Origin: Candidatus Dadabacteria bacterium
Lineage (GTDB): Bacteria; Desulfobacterota_D; UBA1144; Nemesobacterales; JADFKM01
NCBI GenBank assembly: GCA_022564935.1
Contig: JADFKM010000044.1
Coordinates: 1 to 18,323 of the forward strand
DNA: 18,323 bases
Direction: 5' to 3'
Both the position numbers and the translations under genes were made by a program. Positions 1-7,876 of this stretch are shown here, one piece after another (position 1 is the stretch's first letter; each line of letters begins with the position of its first letter). The notes below the pieces were generated by a model that had not been told where the DNA came from, did no database searches, and saw only the letters and a list, made by a program, of their open reading frames with translations.

Positions 1-974
1 AGCGACGTGTGAACCCCCTCCTGTACTACAACATCCCTCACAATCATCCCCCCTTTAGCCACCCTCATCTTCTTTCTGCCCTCGGCGTTCAGCCTTCTCA
101 CATCATCACCCCCGACCACACTGATTACGGCCATTCCGTAAGTGCCGTAATTACTCTTGATGATAACAAAGGGCTCCTCGTCTATCCCCCTGGAGCTGTA
201 TTGCTCCCTCAGGCTCTCAAGCACCTCGTCCACAACATCCGCCACCCACTCCCTGTCCCGAGGACTGTCGAAATCGACTCCTTTTACCGCTATGGTCTCA
301 AGTGTAAACACCCACGGGTCTATATCAACCATTCGAGCCACTTCATATGCAAGCTTGTTATAAAACTCGAAATGTATATCCTTTCTTCTCGAATGCCAGC
401 CAAGCTCAACGGGGGGCTCAACCGGCTGAACTATTTCTCTAAGTATTTCGGGGTATTTATCGGAGAAATCATTATTTATCAGCAAGAGATCGGGTCTGAA
501 ATTGGATGTGTGGACACAGGAGCCGCTTCTCCGAAGACTCCGAGCTGTAACTACCCCCCCGCTCGAGGTTTTAAGCTCGACGCTGTCTGAGCGCAAATCA
601 TCGCTTATCAGACCGACTTCCACTTCAAAACCAACGGTCGTAAGGATTGACTTGAGCACATGGATGTTCTCCCAGTAGTATGTGTTGCGGGTGTGTAGCT
701 CGGGGATTATAAGGATTTTCTCAATTTCAGGATATTTAAGGGCAAAGTAGTTCTTAAAGAGCTCCGAGGCATGCAGCCTGCAATCTGCCGACAGGTTGTT
801 GAATCCCGCAGGAAAGATATTGGTATCAACGGGGGCTATCTTGTGCTTTGATATCCTAACATCAACAGAGGTGTAAAGGGGAACTTCAACCTTCTTACGC
901 TGCCTGGAGACCCAAGACTCGATTTCAACCGAACCCTCGGCAATGCATTCATTGATTTCATCAAAGGATGGCAT
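1..974 (-). CDS. gshA: Glutamate-cysteine ligase, T. ferrooxidans-type GshA (3' end beyond window)
   Basis: Reading the minus strand from ATG at 974 gives an uninterrupted frame of about 324 codons that leaves the window at base 1. Residues 48-60 (PVDTNIFPAGFNN), residues 91-97 (ELHTRNT) and a KSNYGTYGM segment near 273-281 match what I know of the GshA family first described in Acidithiobacillus ferrooxidans. These enzymes are ATP-grasp-like and join glutamate to cysteine in the first step of glutathione synthesis in the cytoplasm. Family members are roughly 430 residues, so about 100 C-terminal residues are missing. An in-frame TAA lies just upstream of the ATG, which fixes this as the first possible Met. 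The gene starts 9 nt after the RDD-family gene stops, so the two are probably co-transcribed. No strong ribosome binding site is visible. No gshB is seen in the window. Confidence 0.82.
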   Translation of the reverse strand, partial: MPSFDEINECIAEGSVEIESWVSRQRKKVEVPLYTSVDVRISKHKIAPVDTNIFPAGFNNLSADCRLHASELFKNYFALKYPEIEKILIIPELHTRNTYYWENIHVLKSILTTVGFEVEVGLISDDLRSDSVELKTSSGGVVTARSLRRSGSCVHTSNFRPDLLLINNDFSDKYPEILREIVQPVEPPVELGWHSRRKDIHFEFYNKLAYEVARMVDIDPWVFTLETIAVKGVDFDSPRDREWVADVVDEVLESLREQYSSRGIDEEPFVIIKSNYGTYGMAVISVVGGDDVRRLNAEGRKKMRVAKGGMIVRDVVVQEGVHTS

Positions 975-983
975 ACTAGAATA

Positions 984-1982
984 TTACTCACTCACCACAT
1001 ACGTCTTTGCAATCTTATCATGCAATGTTTGATTGTTGGAGTCAATCAAAGCCAATACGGAAAACAATCCAAGAATCATGAAGGAAACCGATCTTAAAAT
1101 AGATCTCCCCAAACCTACTTGGTCACCGGTGTCTCTAATCACTCTTATTTTAAGAATCGTCTTGCCGATTGTCTTTCCATTATAACCGATCAGGACAATG
1201 AAATACAGTAGGAACACAAGTAAAAATATCGGTATGGAAATCTCAAAAGCTTGCTCAGGTATCAAATTTTTTCCGGCTGCCATAAAAGCTACATAAATTG
1301 TAATAGCAGTGATAAAACATATCACGATAATATCAATTACCACGGCGGCTACTCTCGAACCAAACCCGGCCAAATCATAAGAGACAAGCCCTCTTTCATC
1401 TACTATATCCTCATAATCTTCTGGATCCCTAAGCTCACCATATTGCTCTACATCAGATTGATCATCTTCCAACACAACCTCCTCTTCTCCAGGGAGATGA
1501 GGTTGGGGTATTGGAGTTGAGGTGTCGGGAATTGCACCAGATTCATGACCACCGCTGTTCTGCAGAGCAACGGGTTGGGCATTTTCAGACTCGACTTCAG
1601 AGACCTCGGCATCCGGAGGGGAAGGCAAAACATTACCTTCCTGTGGAGGTGTCCCCGGTGGTGATGACAAATCATCTCGGTCCACACGAGACCTAAAGGG
1701 TGTAGGAATATAAGGCTCTTTCAGTTCTTCTGATTCCTGCAAAGCGGGGGGGGTGACCTGTGCACCTTCATCCTGAACATTGGAAGATACTGAACTCTGA
1801 AGCTGCACAGATAGGTCGGCAGCCTGAGGTTCAGGCGGCGGGGCGGCGGGCGGCTCCCTTCTGCTTGTTTCTGGGGAAACTTCCGTACTGAGGCGGGTAT
1901 AAAGGGGATTCAGATTACCATTACACTTCTTGCAACTCTCCGCCCAATCCACATTATTAAATCCACACTTTGGACACTTCAT
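984..1982 (-). CDS. Zinc-ribbon / RDD-family membrane protein
   Basis: The protein has about 332 residues. It opens with a zinc-ribbon pattern of paired CxxC motifs (Cys3, Cys6, Cys17, Cys20). Roughly residues 25-195 form a long low-complexity linker rich in Pro, Glu, Ser and Asp, probably disordered. The last 130 or so residues are an RDD domain: FGSRVAAVVIDIIVI opens the first membrane helix, two more hydrophobic segments follow, and GKTIGKTILKIRVI forms the conserved loop. RDD proteins are integral inner-membrane proteins; some have been linked to ion transport, but no substrate can be read from this sequence. The ATG at 1982 has GAGG seven bases upstream and is preferred over the in-frame TTG at 1988. 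A good promoter lies about 40 nt upstream. gshA follows 9 nt downstream, with no evident functional link. Confidence 0.8.
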   Translation of the reverse strand: MKCPKCGFNNVDWAESCKKCNGNLNPLYTRLSTEVSPETSRREPPAAPPPEPQAADLSVQLQSSVSSNVQDEGAQVTPPALQESEELKEPYIPTPFRSRVDRDDLSSPPGTPPQEGNVLPSPPDAEVSEVESENAQPVALQNSGGHESGAIPDTSTPIPQPHLPGEEEVVLEDDQSDVEQYGELRDPEDYEDIVDERGLVSYDLAGFGSRVAAVVIDIIVICFITAITIYVAFMAAGKNLIPEQAFEISIPIFLLVFLLYFIVLIGYNGKTIGKTILKIRVIRDTGDQVGLGRSILRSVSFMILGLFSVLALIDSNNQTLHDKIAKTYVVSE

Positions 1983-2020
1983 GATCAAACCTCAGATTAT
2001 AATTTTAAGACACTAAGGAT

Positions 2021-2050
2021 ATTATAGTATATTAAGGTCAGATACGTCAA
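2021..2050 (-). promoter_or_regulatory. Sigma-70-type promoter for the RDD-gshA unit
   Basis: On the minus strand TTGACG (2045-2050) and a perfect TATAAT (2021-2026) are separated by 18 nt. They sit about 40 nt before the RDD-protein ATG, a normal distance. The match is by eye against the sigma-70 consensus. Confidence 0.65.
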
Positions 2051-2097
2051 TACTTTAAAGTACAAAATTAAGTATTTAGAAGATCTACGTTTGCTCC

Positions 2098-2187
2098 GAA
2101 CATTTGAGGGGTATCTCCACTTCACTACTATGTAACCTCTCATGAACACTTGAGGGTTACCCCCCGCTTCGCTCCTATGTACCCTCT
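2098..2187. repeat. Two tandem imperfect copies of a ~43-bp repeat
   Basis: Copy 1 occupies 2098-2140 and copy 2 occupies 2144-2187, giving a period of 46 bases. By eye 35 of 43 aligned positions are identical, with one gap. Copy 2 carries an inverted repeat: GAGGGTTAC near its start pairs with GTACCCTC at its end, leaving one bulged T, so the unit could form a hairpin. Copy 1 has a weaker version. Copy 2 overlaps the last codons and stop of the DsbA-like gene. No T-tract follows on the minus strand, so it does not look like an intrinsic terminator. The unit may belong to a dispersed family of small palindromic repeats. Confidence 0.7.
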
Positions 2188-3161
2188 GAGAGCGCAAGAT
2201 CAATAGCTGTCTTTATCCCCTGATAGTCTGCACCCTGTACAAGCATCCCGTTGACAAAAAACGAAGGCGTGGAATTGACCCCAAGTTCCTGAGCTTCTTT
2301 AAAATCTTCCTCTACCCTTAAAGCTGTCTCCGGTTTAGACAGGCATTTTTTAAACTTATCCTGATTCAGCTTTAATTTTTTGGCAAACTCTAAAAATTTT
2401 TCTTCGGAATTGTTTAAATTAATAGCTCTCTGATTATCAAAAAGCAGGTCATGAAACTCCCAGAAATTATCCACCCCCTGCTCATGGGCGCATACGGATG
2501 CAATTGCTGCCGGTTTTGCCCAGTTATGAATTGGGAGCGGAAGCTGCTTGAAAACAAACCTGACCTTCCCCTTATATTCGCTTAAAAGCAGTGGAATTAT
2601 CTCCGATCCCTTCCTGCAATATGGACACTGAAAATCTGAATACTCGACCACGGTGATTTTAGCGTCCTTGTTCCCCTTAATGGGCACATTCTTCAGGGAA
2701 ATCTTGCTCAGCACGTCTTTGAAGGGGTCGGATATATTGACCAATTCGTTAAAAACCAAGTACCTACCGTCCTGCGAAACTAACACCGGCAGGGATTGAC
2801 GGCCCAAAGAAGCGCTGCCCTGTTTTAAACCCTTGACCGGACTGTTCTTAAAACCGGAGGTGTCAACAGGGTCCCCGATGAAGAGGTACTTATCGTCATT
2901 GCTGATATGGAACGGAAAATCCCCTGAGCCTTTGGAAGTTGTAACTATAAATCTGCCCCTTTTAAAATTTTGGATCTGAGACTTTTCGTATCCCACCACT
3001 TTGACGACCGCATCCGGCGGTAATTTCGAGCCTGAGCGCTTTTTCAGAAAAGAGATTAATCTTTGCTGTTCCGCATCGGTGATGCTTTCGGCTCCTGCAT
3101 AATATCCGAAACAAAACAAAGTGCTCAGCAAAATCGACGCTGAAATTATCCTAAAAAACAT
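2175..3161 (-). CDS. Secreted DsbA-like thiol:disulfide oxidoreductase with N-terminal extension
   Basis: The protein has 328 residues. Residues 1-25 form a signal peptide with a hydrophobic core (ASILLSTLFCFGYYAGA). Residues 26-150 are an extension that I cannot assign. Residues 155-328 are a DsbA-type thioredoxin fold with the active site CPYC at Cys179-Cys182 and the cis-proline segment TPSFFVNG near the C-terminus. By family knowledge it oxidises or isomerises disulfides in exported proteins in the periplasm. The ATG at 3161 is preferred because GGAGGG lies five bases upstream and translation then begins directly with the signal peptide. A longer frame from 3203 has no comparable site. 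The layout resembles DsbA-like proteins whose N-terminal region may serve for dimerisation, as in DsbC/DsbG, but no homology is visible. No DsbB-like partner is nearby. Confidence 0.85.
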   Translation of the reverse strand: MFFRIISASILLSTLFCFGYYAGAESITDAEQQRLISFLKKRSGSKLPPDAVVKVVGYEKSQIQNFKRGRFIVTTSKGSGDFPFHISNDDKYLFIGDPVDTSGFKNSPVKGLKQGSASLGRQSLPVLVSQDGRYLVFNELVNISDPFKDVLSKISLKNVPIKGNKDAKITVVEYSDFQCPYCRKGSEIIPLLLSEYKGKVRFVFKQLPLPIHNWAKPAAIASVCAHEQGVDNFWEFHDLLFDNQRAINLNNSEEKFLEFAKKLKLNQDKFKKCLSKPETALRVEEDFKEAQELGVNSTPSFFVNGMLVQGADYQGIKTAIDLALSEGT

Positions 3162-3188
3162 TTTTCCCTCCAAAAAAAATCTTTTCAC

Positions 3189-3217
3189 AATATACCATCG
3201 CAACCTTACAAAGTAAA
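3189..3217 (-). promoter_or_regulatory. Probable promoter for the DsbA-like gene
   Basis: On the minus strand TTTACT (3212-3217) and TATATT (3189-3194) are 17 nt apart and lie about 28 nt upstream of the ATG at 3161. The -10 matches consensus at five of six positions and the -35 at four of six. Confidence 0.45.
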
Positions 3218-3473
3218 AAACATCTTCCCCTATACAATACCGGAATTAAGGAAAATTGATTTTGTAGATTGAAGTGCAGACACAGAGCAATCGCCTGCTT
3301 AAATTTGTGGTATACGGGCTACAATAATCTTGAGATCTTAAATAGTTTTGAACACTTAAAGTAACGTCTCAATTCCATACAGTTATGTAATAAACATAAC
3401 AAGTCTTTTACATATCGCTCATAAGTATTATATTTATTATAGGTTGGAGGTGCAACACAATTAAGGTATTGAT
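3218..3473. other. Divergent intergenic region upstream of the sensor kinase
   Basis: This AT-rich spacer lies between the divergent DsbA-like gene and the sensor-kinase gene. No coding frame or RNA gene was recognised in it. At 3382-3400 there is a perfect 7-bp inverted repeat, GTTATGT and ACATAAC around a five-base AT loop. Seven bases downstream is a promoter-like pair, TTTACA (3407-3412) and TATATT (3429-3434) with a 16-nt spacer, reading towards the kinase. The dyad is placed where an activator or repressor could bind next to the -35. Confidence 0.45.
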
Positions 3474-4952
3474 ATGGGAAAATCACGCATTCTTTTAGTC
3501 GACGACGACCAAAATACAACCGAGTACATTCAGGTCACCCTTGAAATGATAGGATATGATGTATCCTCAACCGCATCCACAGGAGCCGAAGCCGTTCAAA
3601 AAGCCAAGGAAAATAAGCCAGACCTGGTTCTAATCGATATAGCTCTTCAAGGTGAAATGGACGGGGTGGAAACGGCCCAGGAAATCAATTCCAACCTTCA
3701 CACACCCATCGTTTACCTTACCGACACCGTTAACGAAGAAGTTCTCAAACGGGCAAATCAGACCAACCCCTACGGGTACGTACCCAAACCGATTGAAGCC
3801 CGTGAGGTTCGCTCTATAATAGAAATGGCCCTGTTCAGACACGGTATGGAAACCAAGGTCAAAGAAAAAGAAAGATGGTTCTCGACTACCCTTAATTGCA
3901 TCGGAGAGGGAATTGTTACTACAAACACAAAGGGCAATATATCCTATATGAACCCGGTTGCCGAGAAGCTGACCGGATGGAAACATAATGAGGCTATCGG
4001 CACTGAGCTGGAATCGGTGTTCAATCTTATCAGCGAAGAAACCGGGGATAAAGTAGAGCTGCCTTTAACGAAGGTCATAACCGAAGGCTTCGTCTTGAGT
4101 TCTTCCTCCATCAACATCGCCGTCAAATCCAAAGAGGGGAACACTTATCCAATCGAATATACTGCCTCACCTATCATTGACGACAAGGGACGAACCCTCG
4201 GAGGGGTCATCACATTCAGAGACATAACCGAAAAGAAAAAGGTGGAAAAAGCGGAGGAACTCAGGAGGAGCGAGGAACACTTCAGAACCCTTATTGACAA
4301 CGCTTCCGATTTAATCACTATCATTGACAAGGACGGCATAATTCACTATCAGAGCCCTTCTGTGGCCAGAATACTTGGATACAGTGCGGAAGAATCTGCC
4401 GGAACCAACGTGATTGAGCTGATTCACCCTGAGGATTCTGCCAAGTTCGCATCGATGATATCTAAATTGCAAAACACCGACTCCACATACTCCATGGAGT
4501 ACCGGTTCCTTCATAAAAACCAGTCCTGGCGAATAATGGAGGGAATAGGGAAAAAGCTTCCAGGCAGCCCCAATGAGGTTAAGATCGTAGTAAACTCACG
4601 GGACATTACCGAGCGCAAGCGGATGGAAGTAGAGCTGGCCGCCGAAAAAGAGCGGCTGTCAATTACGCTGCGCTCTATCGGCGACGGCGTTATAACGGTC
4701 GACACCGACGGCAAAGTGGTGATGATAAATAAATTCGCAGAAGAGTTTATAGGATGGCAGGACCAGGCTGCGTTCGGGCGTCCACTAAGGGAAATCTTTA
4801 GGTTGTTAAACGAAAAGACCAGGGAAGAGTGTGAAAGCCCCGCCCTCTCGGCACTGGAAACCGGTGAAACCACGGGTCTTAAGAAAGACACCGTTTTAAT
4901 AACAAAAGACGGGCTTGAAAAGTTTGTCTCAGCCAGCTTCGCCCCTATATAA
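3474..4952 (+). CDS. Hybrid sensor kinase, N-terminal part: REC-PAS-PAS-PAS (frameshifted)
   Basis: The frame encodes 492 residues. Residues 5-118 form a receiver domain with the acidic pair near residues 10-12, phospho-acceptor Asp55 and conserved Lys105. Three PAS domains follow at about 130-250, 270-385 and 395-492; the first two end in the typical FRDITEKK or SRDITERK pattern. The frame stops at TAA 4950-4952 inside the third PAS domain, at the position where homologues continue. The missing continuation, KDSNDSITGAVLVFRDIT, is found immediately in the +1 frame, so one extra base near 4946-4950 splits a single gene of about 907 codons. A modest AAGG seven bases before the ATG serves as ribosome binding site. 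As sequenced, this piece would be a receiver-PAS protein without a kinase. Confidence 0.85.
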   Translation: MGKSRILLVDDDQNTTEYIQVTLEMIGYDVSSTASTGAEAVQKAKENKPDLVLIDIALQGEMDGVETAQEINSNLHTPIVYLTDTVNEEVLKRANQTNPYGYVPKPIEAREVRSIIEMALFRHGMETKVKEKERWFSTTLNCIGEGIVTTNTKGNISYMNPVAEKLTGWKHNEAIGTELESVFNLISEETGDKVELPLTKVITEGFVLSSSSINIAVKSKEGNTYPIEYTASPIIDDKGRTLGGVITFRDITEKKKVEKAEELRRSEEHFRTLIDNASDLITIIDKDGIIHYQSPSVARILGYSAEESAGTNVIELIHPEDSAKFASMISKLQNTDSTYSMEYRFLHKNQSWRIMEGIGKKLPGSPNEVKIVVNSRDITERKRMEVELAAEKERLSITLRSIGDGVITVDTDGKVVMINKFAEEFIGWQDQAAFGRPLREIFRLLNEKTREECESPALSALETGETTGLKKDTVLITKDGLEKFVSASFAPI

Positions 4953-6198
4953 GGATAGTAATGACAGCATCACGGGTGCCGTCCTTGTATTCAGGGATAT
5001 CACAGCCCGCAAACGCATCGATGAAGAGCTGATGAAGGGTCAAAAGCTCGATTCGCTGAGTGTGGTTTCTCACACCATAGCCAACGACGCCAATAACCTG
5101 TTGTCCGCAATACTGGGAAATCTTTCTCTTTCCAGAATCTATGAAAAGCAAGCCGAAAAGGCGTGCTTTCAAATCAAGGAAATAACCGAGAGGCTACTGT
5201 GGTTTTCTCAAAAAGACACCGCGCCGGATAAAAAGGCCGTTGCCCTTGGGAAACTGTTAAAAGACACCACCTATTTCTCGTCCGTAGAGAGCAAAGTCGT
5301 GTGTGACTACGACATAGAACAAGACCTGCACACAGTAGAGATAGACCAATCTCAGTTCACTCAGGTTTTTCAAAATATAATCAACAACTCAATAGACGCA
5401 ATGCCCGATGGGGGGAGGATTTTGGTCCAAGCTAGGAATAGGGAAGTAACAATGAATCACGGCCTGCCCCTTACGGAAGGCAATTATGTGAAAGTCAGCA
5501 TTATAGACGAAGGCCCCGGAATATCTCCTGAGCACCACGAGCACATTTTCGACCCGTTTTTCACCACCAAGCCTGACGGTAAAGGCCTTGGACTTGCAAT
5601 CGCTTACACCACCATAAAGAACCACGGCGGATATATAGGTCTGGACACGAAATTCGAGAACGGAACAAAGATTGACATCTATATACCCGAGTCCGAAGAC
5701 ATGATTCTTCTCGAGGAGGAGGTTTCGGCGGAGTCTTCACAAGAAGCGGGGCTGTATCTGACTCAATTAACGGACGACGAAGAGCTCTCCGAAGAGCAGC
5801 GTGCACAGTTCGGAAGAAAAATAAGAGTGCTCATCATGGACGACGAAAGGGCCATCAGAGAGGTCGCCGGCAAACTGCTAGTCCATCATGGTTACGAAGT
5901 CGATTTTGCAGAAACGGGCGAGCAAGCATTAAATGTTTACAAAAATTTCAAGAAATTAGGGAACACCTTTGACATAGTTATTATGGACCTGAACATCCCG
6001 GAAGGTATGGGCGGCAAAGAAACAATTGTAAAACTACTGGAGCTAGACCCCGACGCCAAGGCCATTTTATCCACGGGGCTCACCAACGATCCCATAATTG
6101 ATAGTTACACCCAACACGGATTCAAGGGACTTGTAACAAAACCTTATCAGATTGAAGAGCTGAACAACGCTATAAGAAAAGTGTTCTCCCAGAACTGA
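4915..6198 (+). CDS. Hybrid sensor kinase, C-terminal part: degenerate H-box, ATPase, REC
   Basis: This frame continues the upstream gene after a one-base shift; homologous sequence begins at 4951 with the end of the third PAS domain. The dimerisation helix follows, where the expected IAHDFNNLL reads IANDANNLL, so the phospho-accepting His is Asn (codon 5083-5085). The ATP-binding domain looks intact: N-box NIINNSIDAMPDGG, G1 DEGPGIS, F-box FDPFFTTK and G2 GKGLGLAIAY. An acidic linker leads to a C-terminal receiver with phospho-acceptor Asp (codon 5986-5988) and the conserved TKPY lysine. An independent start would be the TTG at 4915, which has no ribosome binding site, so separate expression is doubtful. 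It could be a pseudogene, a sequencing error or a His-less regulatory kinase. Confidence 0.82.
   Translation: MKSLSQPASPLYKDSNDSITGAVLVFRDITARKRIDEELMKGQKLDSLSVVSHTIANDANNLLSAILGNLSLSRIYEKQAEKACFQIKEITERLLWFSQKDTAPDKKAVALGKLLKDTTYFSSVESKVVCDYDIEQDLHTVEIDQSQFTQVFQNIINNSIDAMPDGGRILVQARNREVTMNHGLPLTEGNYVKVSIIDEGPGISPEHHEHIFDPFFTTKPDGKGLGLAIAYTTIKNHGGYIGLDTKFENGTKIDIYIPESEDMILLEEEVSAESSQEAGLYLTQLTDDEELSEEQRAQFGRKIRVLIMDDERAIREVAGKLLVHHGYEVDFAETGEQALNVYKNFKKLGNTFDIVIMDLNIPEGMGGKETIVKLLELDPDAKAILSTGLTNDPIIDSYTQHGFKGLVTKPYQIEELNNAIRKVFSQN
4941..4960 (+). other. Frameshift site splitting the sensor kinase
   Basis: GCC CCT ATA (A-P-I) is followed by T then AAG GAT AGT. Removing one base in the TATAT run at 4946-4950 restores a continuous third PAS domain reading API-KDSNDSITG, exactly the pattern expected at this position. 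No classic slippery heptamer is visible. Confidence 0.8.
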
Positions 6199-6223
6199 CT
6201 GCTTGCCGCGCTCCATACCCGGG

Positions 6224-6247
6224 ACGCTACTCCTGAGCGTTTATTTT
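6224..6247 (+). terminator. Intrinsic terminator after the sensor kinase
   Basis: ACGCT (6224-6228) pairs with AGCGT (6236-6240) around a seven-base loop and is followed by TTATTTT. It lies 25 nt after the kinase stop and touches the stop codon of the convergent gene. The stem is short, so efficiency is uncertain. Confidence 0.5.
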
Positions 6248-7032
6248 AGAAGCTTTACCACAACTTTGACACCACTGCGCGCCCCGTCGGTTATACGAAG
6301 CTCATCAGAGGCCCTCGCGCGGTTTGCCGATATCTCCAGATACCCTGAGCCGCCTATTATAGCGAGCATCTCCCCCCTACGCACATCGGCGTATGAGCTT
6401 TTGACCCCAACCAATACAGCGCCGCAAATCTCAATACGCGCTTCCCCCTCTATCATTTCCCCCGGTATGTTCGTAACAACGTTGCCGAAGCCGTCAATGT
6501 AGCTAACCCGACCCACAATTTCATCCCCGCGCCTCAAGGGCCGTTGCACCTCAAGCTTCGCCACCTTCTTAATCTCAGGGCCGAGTTCACTCAAATCAAG
6601 ACCCTTGGAGATGTGGGCGGCCACAGGGGAAAAAATGTCCCTCCCATGGAAAGTGGAGCTTACGTCTCGCAGCATCAATTCCCGGTTCCTGATACCGCAC
6701 GCCCGGTACTCTGGAGCCTTCTCGTATATATATGTGAACACCCCGTTGTCGGGGCCTACGAACACATGCTCCATCGCCCGAACGGCAACGGGCTCCCTCG
6801 TGCTTCCCACACCGGGGTCTACCACCACGACATGAATGGTATCCGGGGGGAAATACCCGTAGGAGTCACTGAGCATAAGGGCCGCCCTGGCAATATCGTG
6901 AGGGGGGATATCATGACACACATCCACTATCTCCACCGCCGGGTTTATCGTTTTAATGACCCCTTTCATCACCCCGACGAAGTGGTCGCTCAGTCCGAAG
7001 TCCGTGATAAGAGTGATTAAGCCTCTGCTCAT
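6241..7032 (-). CDS. SAM hydroxide adenosyltransferase (DUF62 family)
   Basis: The protein has 263 residues, the usual length of the family. The N-terminus ITLITDFGLSDHFVGVMKG and the VDPGVGSTREP motif are diagnostic. The catalytic triad of SAM hydroxide adenosyltransferases appears complete: Asp72, Arg79 and His129 (in STFHGRD). These enzymes use water to split S-adenosylmethionine into adenosine and methionine; they are related to fluorinase and chlorinase, which use halide instead. The presence of the Asp-Arg-His triad argues for water rather than halide. The ATG at 7032 has AAGAGGTG six bases upstream. The in-frame GTG at 7041 overlaps that site and is less likely. The gene is convergent with the sensor kinase and divergent from the metallo-beta-lactamase gene, with 68 nt between the two starts. 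Confidence 0.88.
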   Translation of the reverse strand: MSRGLITLITDFGLSDHFVGVMKGVIKTINPAVEIVDVCHDIPPHDIARAALMLSDSYGYFPPDTIHVVVVDPGVGSTREPVAVRAMEHVFVGPDNGVFTYIYEKAPEYRACGIRNRELMLRDVSSTFHGRDIFSPVAAHISKGLDLSELGPEIKKVAKLEVQRPLRRGDEIVGRVSYIDGFGNVVTNIPGEMIEGEARIEICGAVLVGVKSSYADVRRGEMLAIIGGSGYLEISANRARASDELRITDGARSGVKVVVKLLK

Positions 7033-7100
7033 CGCCGTCACCTCTTAGGGGTATAGATTAAACAATTGATAAACATCATAAAAGACGTAAGCTCTAAAGT

Positions 7101-7847
7101 ATGAAGTTGATTATACTGGGCTCCGGAACGTGCATACCCCATCCCACAAGGTGCTCGTCGGGATACGCCCTGCTGCTTCCGGGCTCAAAGCTCCTGCTTG
7201 ACTGCGGCGCAGGATCGACATGGAAGCTCGAGCGGGCGGGCATTGATTACCTCGATATTGACCATATTTTCATCACCCACTTCCACCCCGACCACACCGC
7301 AGACCTCATCCCCTTCCTGTTTGCCACGCGCTACACAGACAGGCCGCAGAGGACTAAGCCTCTTACCGTATGGGGGCCACGCGGTATGGAAAAGCTGTTT
7401 TCCGCATTCAAACAGGCCTACGACGGCTGGATTGAGCCGGAGGGACTTGAGGTGAGAGAGATAGGAGAAGGCAAGAGGGAATTCACAGACTTTAAGATAG
7501 AGACATCAAATACTGCGCACACGGAAAACAGCCTCGCATATAGGGTCGAATCGGAGGCAAAAAGCCTTGTTTACACGGGAGACACTGATTATGCCGAAGA
7601 GGTTGTCGGTCTAGCACGGAATGCAGACCTGCTCCTCATAGAGTGCTCCCATCCAGAAGAACTGAAGATGAAGGGGCACCTCAGCCCTCTCGAAGTTGCA
7701 AGGATTGCAAACGAATCGAAAGCGAAAAAGGTGCTCCTAACCCACATCTACCCCGCAGCCGAAAAGGGGGACGTGCTTTCCGCCGTACAGAAGATGGTAA
7801 GCGTCGAAGTAGAGCTTGCAGAGGATTTGATGGAAGTGGAGATTTAA
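7101..7847 (+). CDS. RNase Z-like metallo-beta-lactamase-fold hydrolase
   Basis: The protein has 248 residues. Its N-terminus (MKLIILGSGT) and the motif THFHPDHTAD are typical of the RNase Z / ElaC branch of the fold. Visible metal ligands are His60, His62, Asp64, His65, His140, Asp161 (TGDTDY) and His215 (THIYP), a complete two-zinc set. The long flexible arm that true tRNase Z uses to grip tRNA is not evident, and the protein is shorter than classical RNase Z (about 300 residues). It may therefore be a related phosphodiesterase rather than the tRNA 3'-end maturase. The start at 7101 is the first ATG; no strong ribosome binding site precedes it. The gene faces a small membrane-protein gene 29 nt downstream. 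Confidence 0.85.
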   Translation: MKLIILGSGTCIPHPTRCSSGYALLLPGSKLLLDCGAGSTWKLERAGIDYLDIDHIFITHFHPDHTADLIPFLFATRYTDRPQRTKPLTVWGPRGMEKLFSAFKQAYDGWIEPEGLEVREIGEGKREFTDFKIETSNTAHTENSLAYRVESEAKSLVYTGDTDYAEEVVGLARNADLLLIECSHPEELKMKGHLSPLEVARIANESKAKKVLLTHIYPAAEKGDVLSAVQKMVSVEVELAEDLMEVEI

Positions 7848-7876
7848 AAAGAACCAAGTACACAAAGAGCAGTAGG

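Noticed and set aside
9-590. Plus-strand open frame of 193 codons at the left edge
   Set aside because: It is antisense to the minus-strand gshA frame, which has clear family motifs; the plus-strand product has no recognisable features.
1997-2203. Minus-strand 68-codon frame between the RDD and DsbA-like genes
   Set aside because: It spans the repeat pair and a strong promoter and its composition is not protein-like.
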